Counted from the first letter of the stretch, positions 43,080-51,917 are shown. The stretch: 64,000 nt of DNA from Desulfovibrionaceae bacterium (GCA_029011315.1 JAQXLA010000007.1:1-64000), one strand, 5' to 3'. The notes: generated by a model not told the origin, from the letters alone. Program-made: numbers and translations.

Positions 43080-44026
43080 CTGTTCTCGAAGAAGCCCGTC
43101 AGGTTCTCCGTGATGAAGCTGCGGCCCTGGAACGTACGGCGGCTTCCCTGGATGACCATTTTGCTCAGATTATTGACTGTCTGATTCACATCAGAGGACG
43201 CATTGCCGTAACAGGCATGGGCAAAAGCGGCCATGTCGCCCGCAAAATCGCCGCGACTCTGGCTTCAACCGGCTCTCCTGCCTATTTCATTCATCCCGCT
43301 GAAGCGAGCCATGGGGATCTCGGGATGATGACGACTCAGGATGCCGTCATTGCCATTTCCAATTCCGGAGATACTGCGGAGCTGCGGGATATCATTCTAT
43401 ACGCATCGCTGCACAATATGCCGATCATCGCCATAACCCGTCATGCCGACAGCTTTTTGGGCCGGCACTGCTCGTACCTTCTCCTTCAGCCTGATCTCCG
43501 TGAAGCCTGTCCTCTGGATTGCGCCCCGACAACGAGCACAACCGTTCAACTGGCACTCGGCGACGCCATTGCCCTTTGCCTCCTTTCCGCCAGAGGATTC
43601 AGCCAGGAGGACTTTCACCGCTATCACCCTGGAGGAGCACTGGGACTGCGCCTTCTCCATGTGCGGGAAATTATGCTGACAGGCGATGCCATGCCTCTGG
43701 TGTCAAGCGGAACTTCCCTGCTGGACGCGCTGCTTGTCATGACCAATAAAGGACTGGGCTGTCTCGGCATTACCGATGTATCAGGACGTTTAATTGGCAT
43801 CATTACAGACGGAGATATTCGCAGGCACTGCATAAAGGGCATGCTTTCCGTTTCTGTTGACTCGGTAATGACCAGAAATCCGATCTGCATTCATCCCGAT
43901 GCGCTCAAGGAAGAAGTCATCGCCCTGTTCAAGGCTAAAAAAATTTCCATGATTTTCGCCGTAGAACATGATATGCCTGTCGGCATTGTTACTGTGCATA
44001 CGCTTTCCCAGCAGAACGCTTTCTGA
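43076..44026 (+). CDS. kdsD: D-arabinose-5-phosphate isomerase (SIS+CBS), KdsD/KpsF family
   Basis: RIAVTGMGKSGHVARKIAATLASTGSPAYFIHPAEASHGDLGM; two CBS motifs. Confidence 0.95.
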   Translation: MTVLEEARQVLRDEAAALERTAASLDDHFAQIIDCLIHIRGRIAVTGMGKSGHVARKIAATLASTGSPAYFIHPAEASHGDLGMMTTQDAVIAISNSGDTAELRDIILYASLHNMPIIAITRHADSFLGRHCSYLLLQPDLREACPLDCAPTTSTTVQLALGDAIALCLLSARGFSQEDFHRYHPGGALGLRLLHVREIMLTGDAMPLVSSGTSLLDALLVMTNKGLGCLGITDVSGRLIGIITDGDIRRHCIKGMLSVSVDSVMTRNPICIHPDALKEEVIALFKAKKISMIFAVEHDMPVGIVTVHTLSQQNAF

Positions 44027-44058
44027 GCACAGCTTCTCTTTCACTTTTTACCCCTTTC

Positions 44059-45363
44059 ATGGAGTATGCCATGCCTTCTCAGCATTTCGGTAACGTTGAT
44101 GCGGAAACAAAAGACGCACTGCGGGCTGCATCAAAACAAAATCATTTTCGCACGGTGCTGTTCTGGTTTGCGGCCATGTTTATTGGCGGCATTCTCGGAT
44201 ATATGCAGATCGCACAGGTAAACAGCCTTTTTGGCTTTATTTCTTCGGTTTTCACGCGCCTTTTTCAATTCATCGCCGTTCCGATCATTGCCCTGGCAGT
44301 TATCACGACTCTTGCTACTCTCGGCGCCAGACAGGAAACCCGACGCATATTCTGCCATGCCGTTTTCTATACAATCAGCACGACACTGGCGGCTTCTTTG
44401 GTTGCGCTGCTCCTTTTCATCTGGATCTCTCCGGAAAATCTTCCGACTTCCATTGCTGCGGCAGGCTCCCAGTCCATACCTGAAAATCTTGGCAATCTTT
44501 CCTATGCCGATCATTTCCTTTCTGTCATTCCAAACAACCTGCTGAAGCCCTTTGTCAGTGGCAATGTGCTTTCAGTCCTGCTGATCGCCGTTGCCTTTGG
44601 TCTGGGACTGGCCTTTATGCCCCGAACTGAAAACAGAGAGATGCTGCTGAAGGGGATTTTCGGACTGCAGGAGCTGCTTTTTGTGCTGATTCGCGCTCTG
44701 CTTGCCGTTTTGCCGATCGGAATCATGGCCTTCACCGGGCAGCTGGCTTCAGAACTGGAAGCGGGCATTATCGTCGGATCCTTAGGTCAATACGTATCCG
44801 TGGTTCTCGGCGGCAACCTGATTCAGTTCTTCATCGTTATTCCCCTGTTCCTGATCCTGAGAGGACTGAAACCGTCCCGCATCTTCCGCGGCATGTTCCC
44901 GGCTCTGGCTGTAGCACTCTTCTCCAAAAGCTCTGCCGGAACCTTGCCTGTCACCATGGCCTCCGCAGAAAAGAATCTTCACCTCGATCCCCGCGTTACA
45001 CGCTTTGTTCTGCCCATTTGCACTACAATTAACATGAACGGATGCGCAGCATTCATTCTTGTCACGTCTCTGTTCCTGATGCGTAATGCCGGCATCGATC
45101 TTTCCTGCGGCTCCATGCTGGTCTGGGTGCTGATTTCCGTCCTGGCAGCTGTCGGCAATGCCGGCGTTCCCATGGGATGCTATTTTCTGACGATCTCTCT
45201 TATGGCTTCCATGCAGGTTCCTGTCGAAATCATGGGGGTGATTCTGCCGGTCTATGCCGTGATTGACATGGTAGAAACCTGCGTGAACGTCTGGTCTGAT
45301 TCGGCGGTCGCCTCAATGACTGATCATGATCTTCAGGGCAAACTTCCCGATCAGACAGCATAA
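44059..45363 (+). CDS. Dicarboxylate/amino acid:cation symporter (DAACS family)
   Basis: FSKSSAGTLPVT, TINMNGCAAFILVTSLFL, GNAGVPMGCYFL. Confidence 0.9.
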   Translation: MEYAMPSQHFGNVDAETKDALRAASKQNHFRTVLFWFAAMFIGGILGYMQIAQVNSLFGFISSVFTRLFQFIAVPIIALAVITTLATLGARQETRRIFCHAVFYTISTTLAASLVALLLFIWISPENLPTSIAAAGSQSIPENLGNLSYADHFLSVIPNNLLKPFVSGNVLSVLLIAVAFGLGLAFMPRTENREMLLKGIFGLQELLFVLIRALLAVLPIGIMAFTGQLASELEAGIIVGSLGQYVSVVLGGNLIQFFIVIPLFLILRGLKPSRIFRGMFPALAVALFSKSSAGTLPVTMASAEKNLHLDPRVTRFVLPICTTINMNGCAAFILVTSLFLMRNAGIDLSCGSMLVWVLISVLAAVGNAGVPMGCYFLTISLMASMQVPVEIMGVILPVYAVIDMVETCVNVWSDSAVASMTDHDLQGKLPDQTA

Positions 45364-45422
45364 CACAAGCGACCAGAGGACTTCAGAAAAAAATCCGCCG
45401 CAAACTCAAAAGCAAGGCATAA

Positions 45423-45457
45423 AAAAACCGTCTTCTCCCTGAAGGCGGTTTTTTTTC
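45423..45457 (+). terminator. Rho-independent terminator
   Basis: aaccgtctt-ctccctg-aaggcggtt followed by tttttt. Confidence 0.7.
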
Positions 45458-45487
45458 TATTCAGAATTTTCTTATCAAAGCCCATAC

Positions 45488-46169
45488 TCATGCCACCTTC
45501 CTCTTTCCTGTCACGACCTCGTAGATGAGCGACTTCTTGTAGCTTTCAAGGTCGGAGATGAGGGCTTCTTTCTCGCGGATGAGCTGGTCGATTTCACTGC
45601 ACTGCAAGTTAAGATAAGTAACAATTCTCTGCTGTTCTTCCGCTGAAGGCCACGGAATTTTTACACTGCCAATCTGCTCGAAGTTTAGACCTGCACGATT
45701 GCCACCAGTTTGGAATTTTTCAACGACAACAGGCCCACACGCAGAATTCCAAAAATATCGCAAATACACAGGAAGAATTTTTTCTTTTATCGTGCGAATA
45801 ATACAAACATGCTGATTCACATTAGCTCGTTCCCTTTTATCAAAAAGACAACATCTACCAATAGAACCACCACCTGTTATATTTAGCAATACATCCTTAT
45901 ACTGCACCCTTGTTTTTCATGTCTTCATCAATTTCTTCCGAAATAAATGAAACGTCATCAAGAACAAGGCCAGTGTTATACACGTTCTGACTGCGAAGAA
46001 ACATAATACCTTCGCTTGAATACACTTCAGCCCCGCCTGAAGGAGTTTTCCCACTTCCTATTTTAGAAGTAGCGTGCTTCAGGGCTATAGTATTCCAATG
46101 TCTCGGCATCATCCCAATCCACTCCACGCCGCTGTCCTTCATCTCGGCATAGCGCATCACTTCAGCCAT
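45488..46169 (-). pseudogene. Type I restriction-modification specificity subunit HsdS (half-size, frameshifted)
   Basis: Two overlapping frames (MAEVMRYAEMKDSGVEWIG...SEEIDEDMKNKG / VQYKDVLLNITGGGSIGRC...YKKSLIYEVVTGKRKVA) join by a one-base shift at about 45900. Confidence 0.8.
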
Positions 46170-46170
46170 G

Positions 46171-47954
46171 TCAGTCCTCCGCCTTGCCGAACAGCTTATG
46201 CAGTTTTTCCATGAAAACGCGTTCATGATCTTCGATACGCCGGGCAATGTCTGCCGCAGGTTCTATGGCCTTGTATTCATAAAAGGTACGGGTAAAGGGG
46301 ATTTCATAGCCCACTTTTGTTTTGCTGCGGTCTATCCATGCTTCGGGGTTATAAGGCAGAACTTCGCGGGCAAAATAGGCATCGATCTCTTCTGCAAGCG
46401 GCACATTCTCCGTGTCGCGCCTTGATGTGTCGGCCACCGGTTTCCCACGCTTGAGAACTTTGCTGCCGTCTTCATTGAGCAGGGGACTTTCCACCACGAT
46501 CTTGCGGTAGCCGAAGGAATCGCCTTCCAGCACCTTGCTTTTGCACACAATGCTTCTGCCGCTCTCGGTCACAGCCTCATAATCCTTGTCCACAAACTCG
46601 CCGCAGGCCTTCACGATGAGGTCGCGGCAGGCTTCGGAAATGTCCACGCGCTTGTTGCCAATAGCCTTGCGGCGCGGCTCGAAGCACTTGCTAGCATCTA
46701 CCAGCTGAACTTTGCCGGTACGCTGGCTGTCTTTATTCTTGGTAATGATCCAGACGTAGGTGGCGATGCCCGTGTTGTAAAAGCTGTCATTAGGGAGCTG
46801 AACAATACTTTCAAGCCAGTCGTTCTCAATAAGATAGCGGCGTATTTCAGACTGGCCGGATGCGGCATCTCCCGTAAACAGAGACGATCCGTTCTGAATG
46901 ATGGCCATGCGGCCTTCCGGGCGAAGCTTGGCAAGACCGTTGGGCAGGAAGAGCATCTGGCCATCTCTTTTGCTGGGCAGTCCGGGGCCGAAATGCCCGG
47001 ATTCGCCACGGCGATGTTCAGCCTCCACCATGGGGGACTCACGCTTCCAGTCAATGCCGAACGGCGGGTTGGAAATGCAGTAGTCGAACTGGTATCCCTC
47101 AAACTTGTCGTCGTCGAGAGTGTTGCCGAACTGCATGTTGTCGGGGTCTCCGCCACGGATGAGCATATCCGCCTTGGCAATGCCGAAGGTGAAGGGGTTG
47201 ATCTCCTGGCCGAAACAGGTCACGTCGGCATGAGCATCAAGCTGGGTGAGGCGTTCCTCCATGCAGGTGAGCATCTGGCTTGTACCCATGGCCATATCGT
47301 ATACGGTTTTTGTGATGCCTTCGGAACCAAAGGCGTTTTTGTCGCCTGATACCAGCAGGTCGCACATCAGGTAGATGATGTCGCGGCTGGTGAAGTGTGC
47401 CCCGGCTTCCTCGTTGTAGCTTTCAGAAAAACGTTGGACGAGGTTTTCAAAGATATAGCCCATATCTACGGCGCTGATTTTCTCCACGCTCATGTCGGCC
47501 TTTTCAGAGCAGAAATCCACGATAACCTGATACAGGCAGCCCGCTTCAACCATGCGATCGACCTGCGAGGAGAACTGCATACGGGTAAGGATGTCCTGAA
47601 CGTTGTCGGAAAAGCCGCTGAGATAGGCTCGGAAGTTGTCTGCGATATTCTGAGAGTCTGCCTTCAGCGTTTCAAAGGTAAAAGGACTGGTGTTGTAGAA
47701 CTGTAGCCGGACGCCTTGCGAAGAAAGGCATCCTTCACGGCAAGATGCCTGATGCTTTCCAGCTTTTCCAGCACTGCGGAATGCGTGGGAAGAAGGCAGT
47801 CATGGAAACGCTTGATGACGACCATCGGCAGGATGACCAGCCCGTATTCGTGCGGCTTGAACGCGCCAAAGAGCGAGTTGGCTACGTTCCAGATAAGGGC
47901 TGCCTTATCCTGAATATTTTTGCTGACAGACGAAATCCTTTCACTGCTGGTCAT
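46171..47954 (-). pseudogene. Type I restriction-modification methyltransferase HsdM (frameshifted)
   Basis: Frame 1: MTSSERISSVSKNIQDKAALIWNVANSLFGAFKPHEYG...FLRKASGY; shift near 47700; frame 2: FYNTSPFTFETLKADSQNIADNFRAYLSGF...NPPFGIDWK. Confidence 0.85.
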
Positions 47955-48016
47955 GGCTTCTCCCTTCTTTTGCAGACTATCTTATGCTGGAATAGACAGA
48001 ATAATGAATAAAAAAA

Positions 48017-48054
48017 TAAGTCCGTTCAGACACTTACGGACTAAAACGGACTTA
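48017..48054. repeat. Inverted repeat taagtccgtt/aacggactta with third copy acggact between
   Basis: Perfect 10-bp arms 48017-48026 and 48045-48054; extra acggact at 48036-48042. Confidence 0.6.
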
Positions 48055-48068
48055 CTTGGATTCTAGTA

Positions 48069-48086
48069 TGGCGGAGAGGGAGAGAT
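48069..48086. repeat. Displaced tRNA-Ser 3'-end copy (att-like direct repeat)
   Basis: TGGCGGAGAGGGAGAGAT matches 50941-50958 TGGCGGAGAGGGGGAGAT with one mismatch. Confidence 0.7.
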
Positions 48087-48195
48087 AATCCCCCAATCGT
48101 CAATATCCTATCAAGCCATTGGGTTATGGCAATGTGGAATCCTATTGTCTCGGACAAATGTAACAGACAAAGGGTAGCATCGGTTTGATTGGATA

Positions 48196-48762
48196 TCAAT
48201 CCTTTTTACAGTGAACATAGATGGTCTGACGCGAGACGTCATACTCTTTAGCAAGGGCGGAAACGGTTTCATTGTTAGTGAGACGGTTGTTGATTTCGTC
48301 TATCTGTTTTTCTGTCAGAGATGGCTTTCTACCGCACTTGTCGTAGGCGTTACGCTGTCTGGCTAGGGCTATTCCCTCTCGCTGTCTTTCTCGTATCATT
48401 TGGCGTTCAAATTCAGCCACCGCGCCAAGAATATTGAGATATAGAGTTTGGTTAGGGTTGGGCTTATCGCCGTTAAATTCCATATTCTCTTTTACAAAGT
48501 GGATACTGACTTTTTTAGAGAGTAGTTCTTGGACGATATTGAGTAGGTCACGCAAAGAGCGAGCCAATCTATCAATGCTGTGTATGTACAGGGTGTCACC
48601 GTCACGGAGATAGTCTAGGCACAGTTTGAGTTGAGGACGATTAGTGTCTTTGCCAGAACACTTATCCTCAAAGACCTTATCCAAATTGATACCGTTGAGT
48701 TGTCTTTCTGTATTTTGTTCGAGGGTGGATACACGGACATAACCAATTTTCTTACCGTTCAT
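48196..48762 (-). CDS. Serine recombinase (resolvase/invertase family)
   Basis: GYVRVSTLEQNTERQL (catalytic Ser), IHSIDRLARSLRDL, AEFERQMIRERQREGIALA, C-terminal HTH. Confidence 0.93.
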   Translation of the reverse strand: MNGKKIGYVRVSTLEQNTERQLNGINLDKVFEDKCSGKDTNRPQLKLCLDYLRDGDTLYIHSIDRLARSLRDLLNIVQELLSKKVSIHFVKENMEFNGDKPNPNQTLYLNILGAVAEFERQMIRERQREGIALARQRNAYDKCGRKPSLTEKQIDEINNRLTNNETVSALAKEYDVSRQTIYVHCKKD

Positions 48763-48790
48763 ATTTCATACTCACTTGTGTAAATTCATA

Positions 48791-48858
48791 TGTCAAAAAA
48801 TAGTTTTGACCTTTTTTATAATGTGTCAAGTAACCGGAATATCAGTAATTGTTTGACA
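48791..48858. promoter_or_regulatory. Candidate res/recombination sites upstream of the serine recombinase
   Basis: TGTCAAAAAATAGTTTTGAC (48791-48810) and TGTCAA-N23-TTGACA (48824-48858). Confidence 0.5.
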
Positions 48859-49075
48859 TACGACCAAGGTGAGATAGTCAAATAGAGGTGTACTTTTGAA
48901 TGGCACCTTGTAGGAAAGAATGAATGAAACCACCTAGGAATAGTCTTTGGTGGTCTATCTTATATGCTCTCATCAGCCAGACACTTTTCACTCGGATGCA
49001 ATGTCTGTAAAATGGCTAATACCAACGGGTTTCAGACATTAAGTCGCCCTAATAGACTATATAATAGACTAAAAA

Positions 49076-49117
49076 AGTAGCATAGGGGACTACGCTATGC
49101 TTTGCCCCTATGCTACT
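49076..49117. repeat. 13-bp stem hairpin within left inverted-repeat arm
   Basis: agtagcatagggg / cccctatgctact. Confidence 0.65.
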
Positions 49118-49310
49118 TGAAAGATGAATTGGTAGGTCGTTGAGAGGTGACTTGGAGATGATGTGTCTTCTCTACTGGGTAATGATGCTCTGTGCCGAGG
49201 AGTTCTTGATGAACAGAAATGTAAGAACGAGTAGTGGAGTTTTATCAAGACAAACAAAGAGAATTCTCTATTATGTACAGAAAGAAATATAGAGACTTCT
49301 CTATTAATTT

Positions 49311-49904
49311 TTAAAATCGTGAGGCGTCGCTTTTGAGTGAGGAGTTTTCTTCGTTTTGGCGAATATTAAAATTTTTATCTGTATACAATACACAAACACC
49401 TCCTCCATCTAAAAAACAGAATATACGTGAATTTTTACTTTCATACATACTTCCAAAGAGGCAATCAATTTTAGGCAAGGCTTCTTGCTCCCAAGAAGTT
49501 AGCGCATTAGGATTTAATTTATCAATGTATTCTTTATTAACTTGTTTATATTTTTTGTTAAGAAAATCTGCCATTTTGAGATAAAAATCCATAGAGTCAA
49601 GGTTTAATTGTACATTACTCTGTTTTGAATTTTCCGCTTTGGGAAATCCTACCATTACTTGATACAACTTATTTTTGGGAGAAAAAATATAAATAAAAAA
49701 TCCTGATTTTCCGAACAAATTACAACCATAACCCAAAGCATTTTCATCTTCTCTGATTAATGTTTTTTTTTCTATTGACTTTACTTCACTCGGTGACATT
49801 CCCCATTTGGAGTCGCCAAAATTACCTTCATTCGCAAAACCAGAAGATACAAAGGATTCTAGAAAGATAATACAACATAGGAATAAAGAAATAACCTTTC
49901 GCAT
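49311..49904 (-). CDS. Hypothetical secreted protein, cargo between inverted repeats
   Basis: Signal peptide MRKVISLFLCCIIFLESFVSSGFA; mature FGDSKWGMSPSEVKSIE...; AT-rich. Start placed at MRKVISL. Confidence 0.7.
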   Translation of the reverse strand: MRKVISLFLCCIIFLESFVSSGFANEGNFGDSKWGMSPSEVKSIEKKTLIREDENALGYGCNLFGKSGFFIYIFSPKNKLYQVMVGFPKAENSKQSNVQLNLDSMDFYLKMADFLNKKYKQVNKEYIDKLNPNALTSWEQEALPKIDCLFGSMYESKNSRIFCFLDGGGVCVLYTDKNFNIRQNEENSSLKSDASRF

Positions 49905-50252
49905 AGCATACTCCTTCTTGGCAGAGTTGAGAATTTTTTCATTTGATGTCAGAGTAGTCTGACTTGCTAACACAAAGAAGAGAATAGTTTACCTTAATCA
50001 TAGCAAATATTCCTATCTATTTATAGCAAAAATGAATAATTTGTAGGATATTGTTCACCCATTCAATTTATGCATATATTATATAATAAATAAAATATTT
50101 GTCAAGTATTAAAATTTATTAACATTAATATTCTTTTATTATAAAGAAGAATGACTCATATTATAGATATAAGTTGCTTTATTATTATCGTGAATATATT
50201 CAGTCTTTTTTCATCTACCGTTTTCATCCTTTCCCATCGTCGGGGCACACTT

Positions 50253-50738
50253 TCGGCACAGAGTATCTCTGATTACCTGATAGAAAGAATACAATTCTCA
50301 ATCCACCTTTCAACGACCTACCAATTCATTTTTCAAGTAGCATAGGGGCAAAGCATGGCGTAGTCCCCTATGCTCTTTTTTAGTCTATTATATAGTCTAT
50401 TAGGGCGACTCAATGCCTGAAAACCGTTGGTATTAGCCATTTTACAGACACACCATCCGAGTGAAAAGTGTCTGGCTGATGAGAGCATACAAAATAGACC
50501 ACCAAGGACTATCCACACGAGTGTGGTTTCATTCATTCTTTCCTACAAGGTGCCATTCAATCTCTCACCTTGGTCGTATGTCAAATAATTACTGATATTC
50601 CGGTTACTTGACACATTATAAAAAAGGTCTAAACTATTTTTTGACATATGAACTTACACAAGTGAGTATGAAATATAAACGGTAAGAAAATTGGTTATGT
50701 CCGTGTATCCATCCTCGAACAAAATACAGAAAGACAAC
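50253..50738 (-). repeat. Right arm of imperfect long inverted repeat
   Basis: Inverted counterpart of 48699-49199. Confidence 0.8.
50675..50738 (+). pseudogene. Truncated 5' fragment of serine recombinase
   Basis: ataaacggtaagaaaattggttatgtccgtgtatccatcctcgaacaaaatacagaaagacaac matches the start of the 48762 gene, with ATG changed to ATA, then diverges. Confidence 0.8.
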
Positions 50739-50821
50739 CTTTCCATACACAGATTTGAGTTTATTCGGAATGGGTAGTCTGAAATACCAAGAGTAGTCTC
50801 TTTTTTGGAGATAAATACGGA

Positions 50822-50858
50822 AAAAGCCCTATCAAGTTTTTGGCTTGATAGGGCTTTT
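50822..50858. terminator. Strong bidirectional terminator hairpin
   Basis: aaaagccctatcaag-tttttgg-cttgatagggctttt. Confidence 0.8.
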
Positions 50859-50940
50859 TTATATGACATTTTGACTTACAATTGTAACTTACAGAGGTAA
50901 TACCCCTGTTTTGGGCAATAAAGTCAATGATTTCAATGTC

Positions 50941-51030
50941 TGGCGGAGAGGGGGAGATTCGAACTCCCGATACCTTTCGGGTATACACGATTTCCAATCG
51001 TGCTCCTTCGGCCATCTCGGACACCTCTCC
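50941..51030 (-). tRNA. tRNA-Ser(GGA)
   Basis: Reverse strand GGAGAGGTGTCCGAGTGGCCGAAGGAGCACGATTGGAAATCGTGTATACCCGAAAGGGTATCGGGAGTTCGAATCTCCCCCTCTCCGCCA; acceptor GGAGAGG/CCTCTCC, long variable arm, anticodon GGA, encoded CCA. Confidence 0.96.
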
Positions 51031-51079
51031 GCAACGACAAGATATTTACCGTAAAAAAATGGCTCTGACAAGCTTTTTT

Positions 51080-51880
51080 TTACTTTTCTTCCAGTTCAAG
51101 CAGCATGCCGGCGTTAGAAAGATACTTTTCCATCACCGCGTCATCAATGTCCGCCAGCCGCTTGAATCTTTGAATTTCGTCAAGCGGATCATACAGAGGA
51201 TAATCCGTTCCGAAAAGAATATGATCCGAAGGATGACGGCGAAGAATTTTCTGGAACAGGGCTTTGCCAATAAACATTGTCGAACTTGATGTATCAAGCC
51301 ACAAATTTTCCCTTCCCACCACCGTATGCAACGCATGCTCCCATTGATGATACCCGCCAAGATGCGCGGCAATGCAGCGAAGCTTTGGAAAATTATCCAA
51401 AATTGCAGCCAGCTTGTACGGACAGGAAGGACTTTTGGCAGGATCGTCATCCTGTCCAATATGGATTTCAAAAATAAAATCGTTTTGAGCCGCTTCAAAA
51501 ATAGGCAGCAGCCGATGATCATTCAGCCAGAAGCCCTGAAAATCAGGATGGAGTTTCAGCCCCCGTATGCCGAGACGTTTCAGACGATCCAGCTCGGATT
51601 CCCAACGGGAAAAGCCAGGATGAATCGTGCCGAAGGCAATGATTTCCGGATATTCACGTTGAAGCTTGACGGCATAGTCATTCACTATGGAAACCTGATG
51701 CGGATCCGTAGCTGCGCAAAGCACCACGCAGCGATCGATGCCGGCTCTGCGCTCACGATCAAGCAAATCATCGCAAAGGCCGGTTCCGATACATTGAAGG
51801 CTGTAGGCATCATTCAGATGCGCTACAGCCCTTGAAGCTATCTTGGGAAAAAACGCGTGAGCATGGATATCAAACAGCAT
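51080..51880 (-). CDS. Amidohydrolase 2-family metal-dependent hydrolase
   Basis: MLFDIHAHAFFP, GLKLHPDFQG, IAAHLGGYHQWEHA, ILFGTDYPLYDP. Confidence 0.85.
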   Translation of the reverse strand: MLFDIHAHAFFPKIASRAVAHLNDAYSLQCIGTGLCDDLLDRERRAGIDRCVVLCAATDPHQVSIVNDYAVKLQREYPEIIAFGTIHPGFSRWESELDRLKRLGIRGLKLHPDFQGFWLNDHRLLPIFEAAQNDFIFEIHIGQDDDPAKSPSCPYKLAAILDNFPKLRCIAAHLGGYHQWEHALHTVVGRENLWLDTSSSTMFIGKALFQKILRRHPSDHILFGTDYPLYDPLDEIQRFKRLADIDDAVMEKYLSNAGMLLELEEK

Positions 51881-51917
51881 ACGCTTGCAAAAAAAGCCTT
51901 CCTCTGTCTTTTCTTGT

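Larger units (their letters stand above)
48699..49199 (+). repeat. Left arm of imperfect long inverted repeat
   Basis: Reverse complement aligns along most of its length to 50253-50738, including the 5' end of the recombinase gene and its upstream region. Confidence 0.8.

Noticed and set aside
45488-46247. Two separate genes in the hsdS region
   Set aside because: The two ORFs are adjacent parts of one HsdS in shifted frames, so treated as a single disrupted gene.
48069-50941. Complete phage or ICE
   Set aside because: No integrase, structural, replication or conjugation genes; only a recombinase, repeats and one cargo gene.
50761-51071. Short minus-strand ORFs across 50761-51071
   Set aside because: They read through the tRNA-Ser gene and its flanks; classic spurious ORFs over tRNA.
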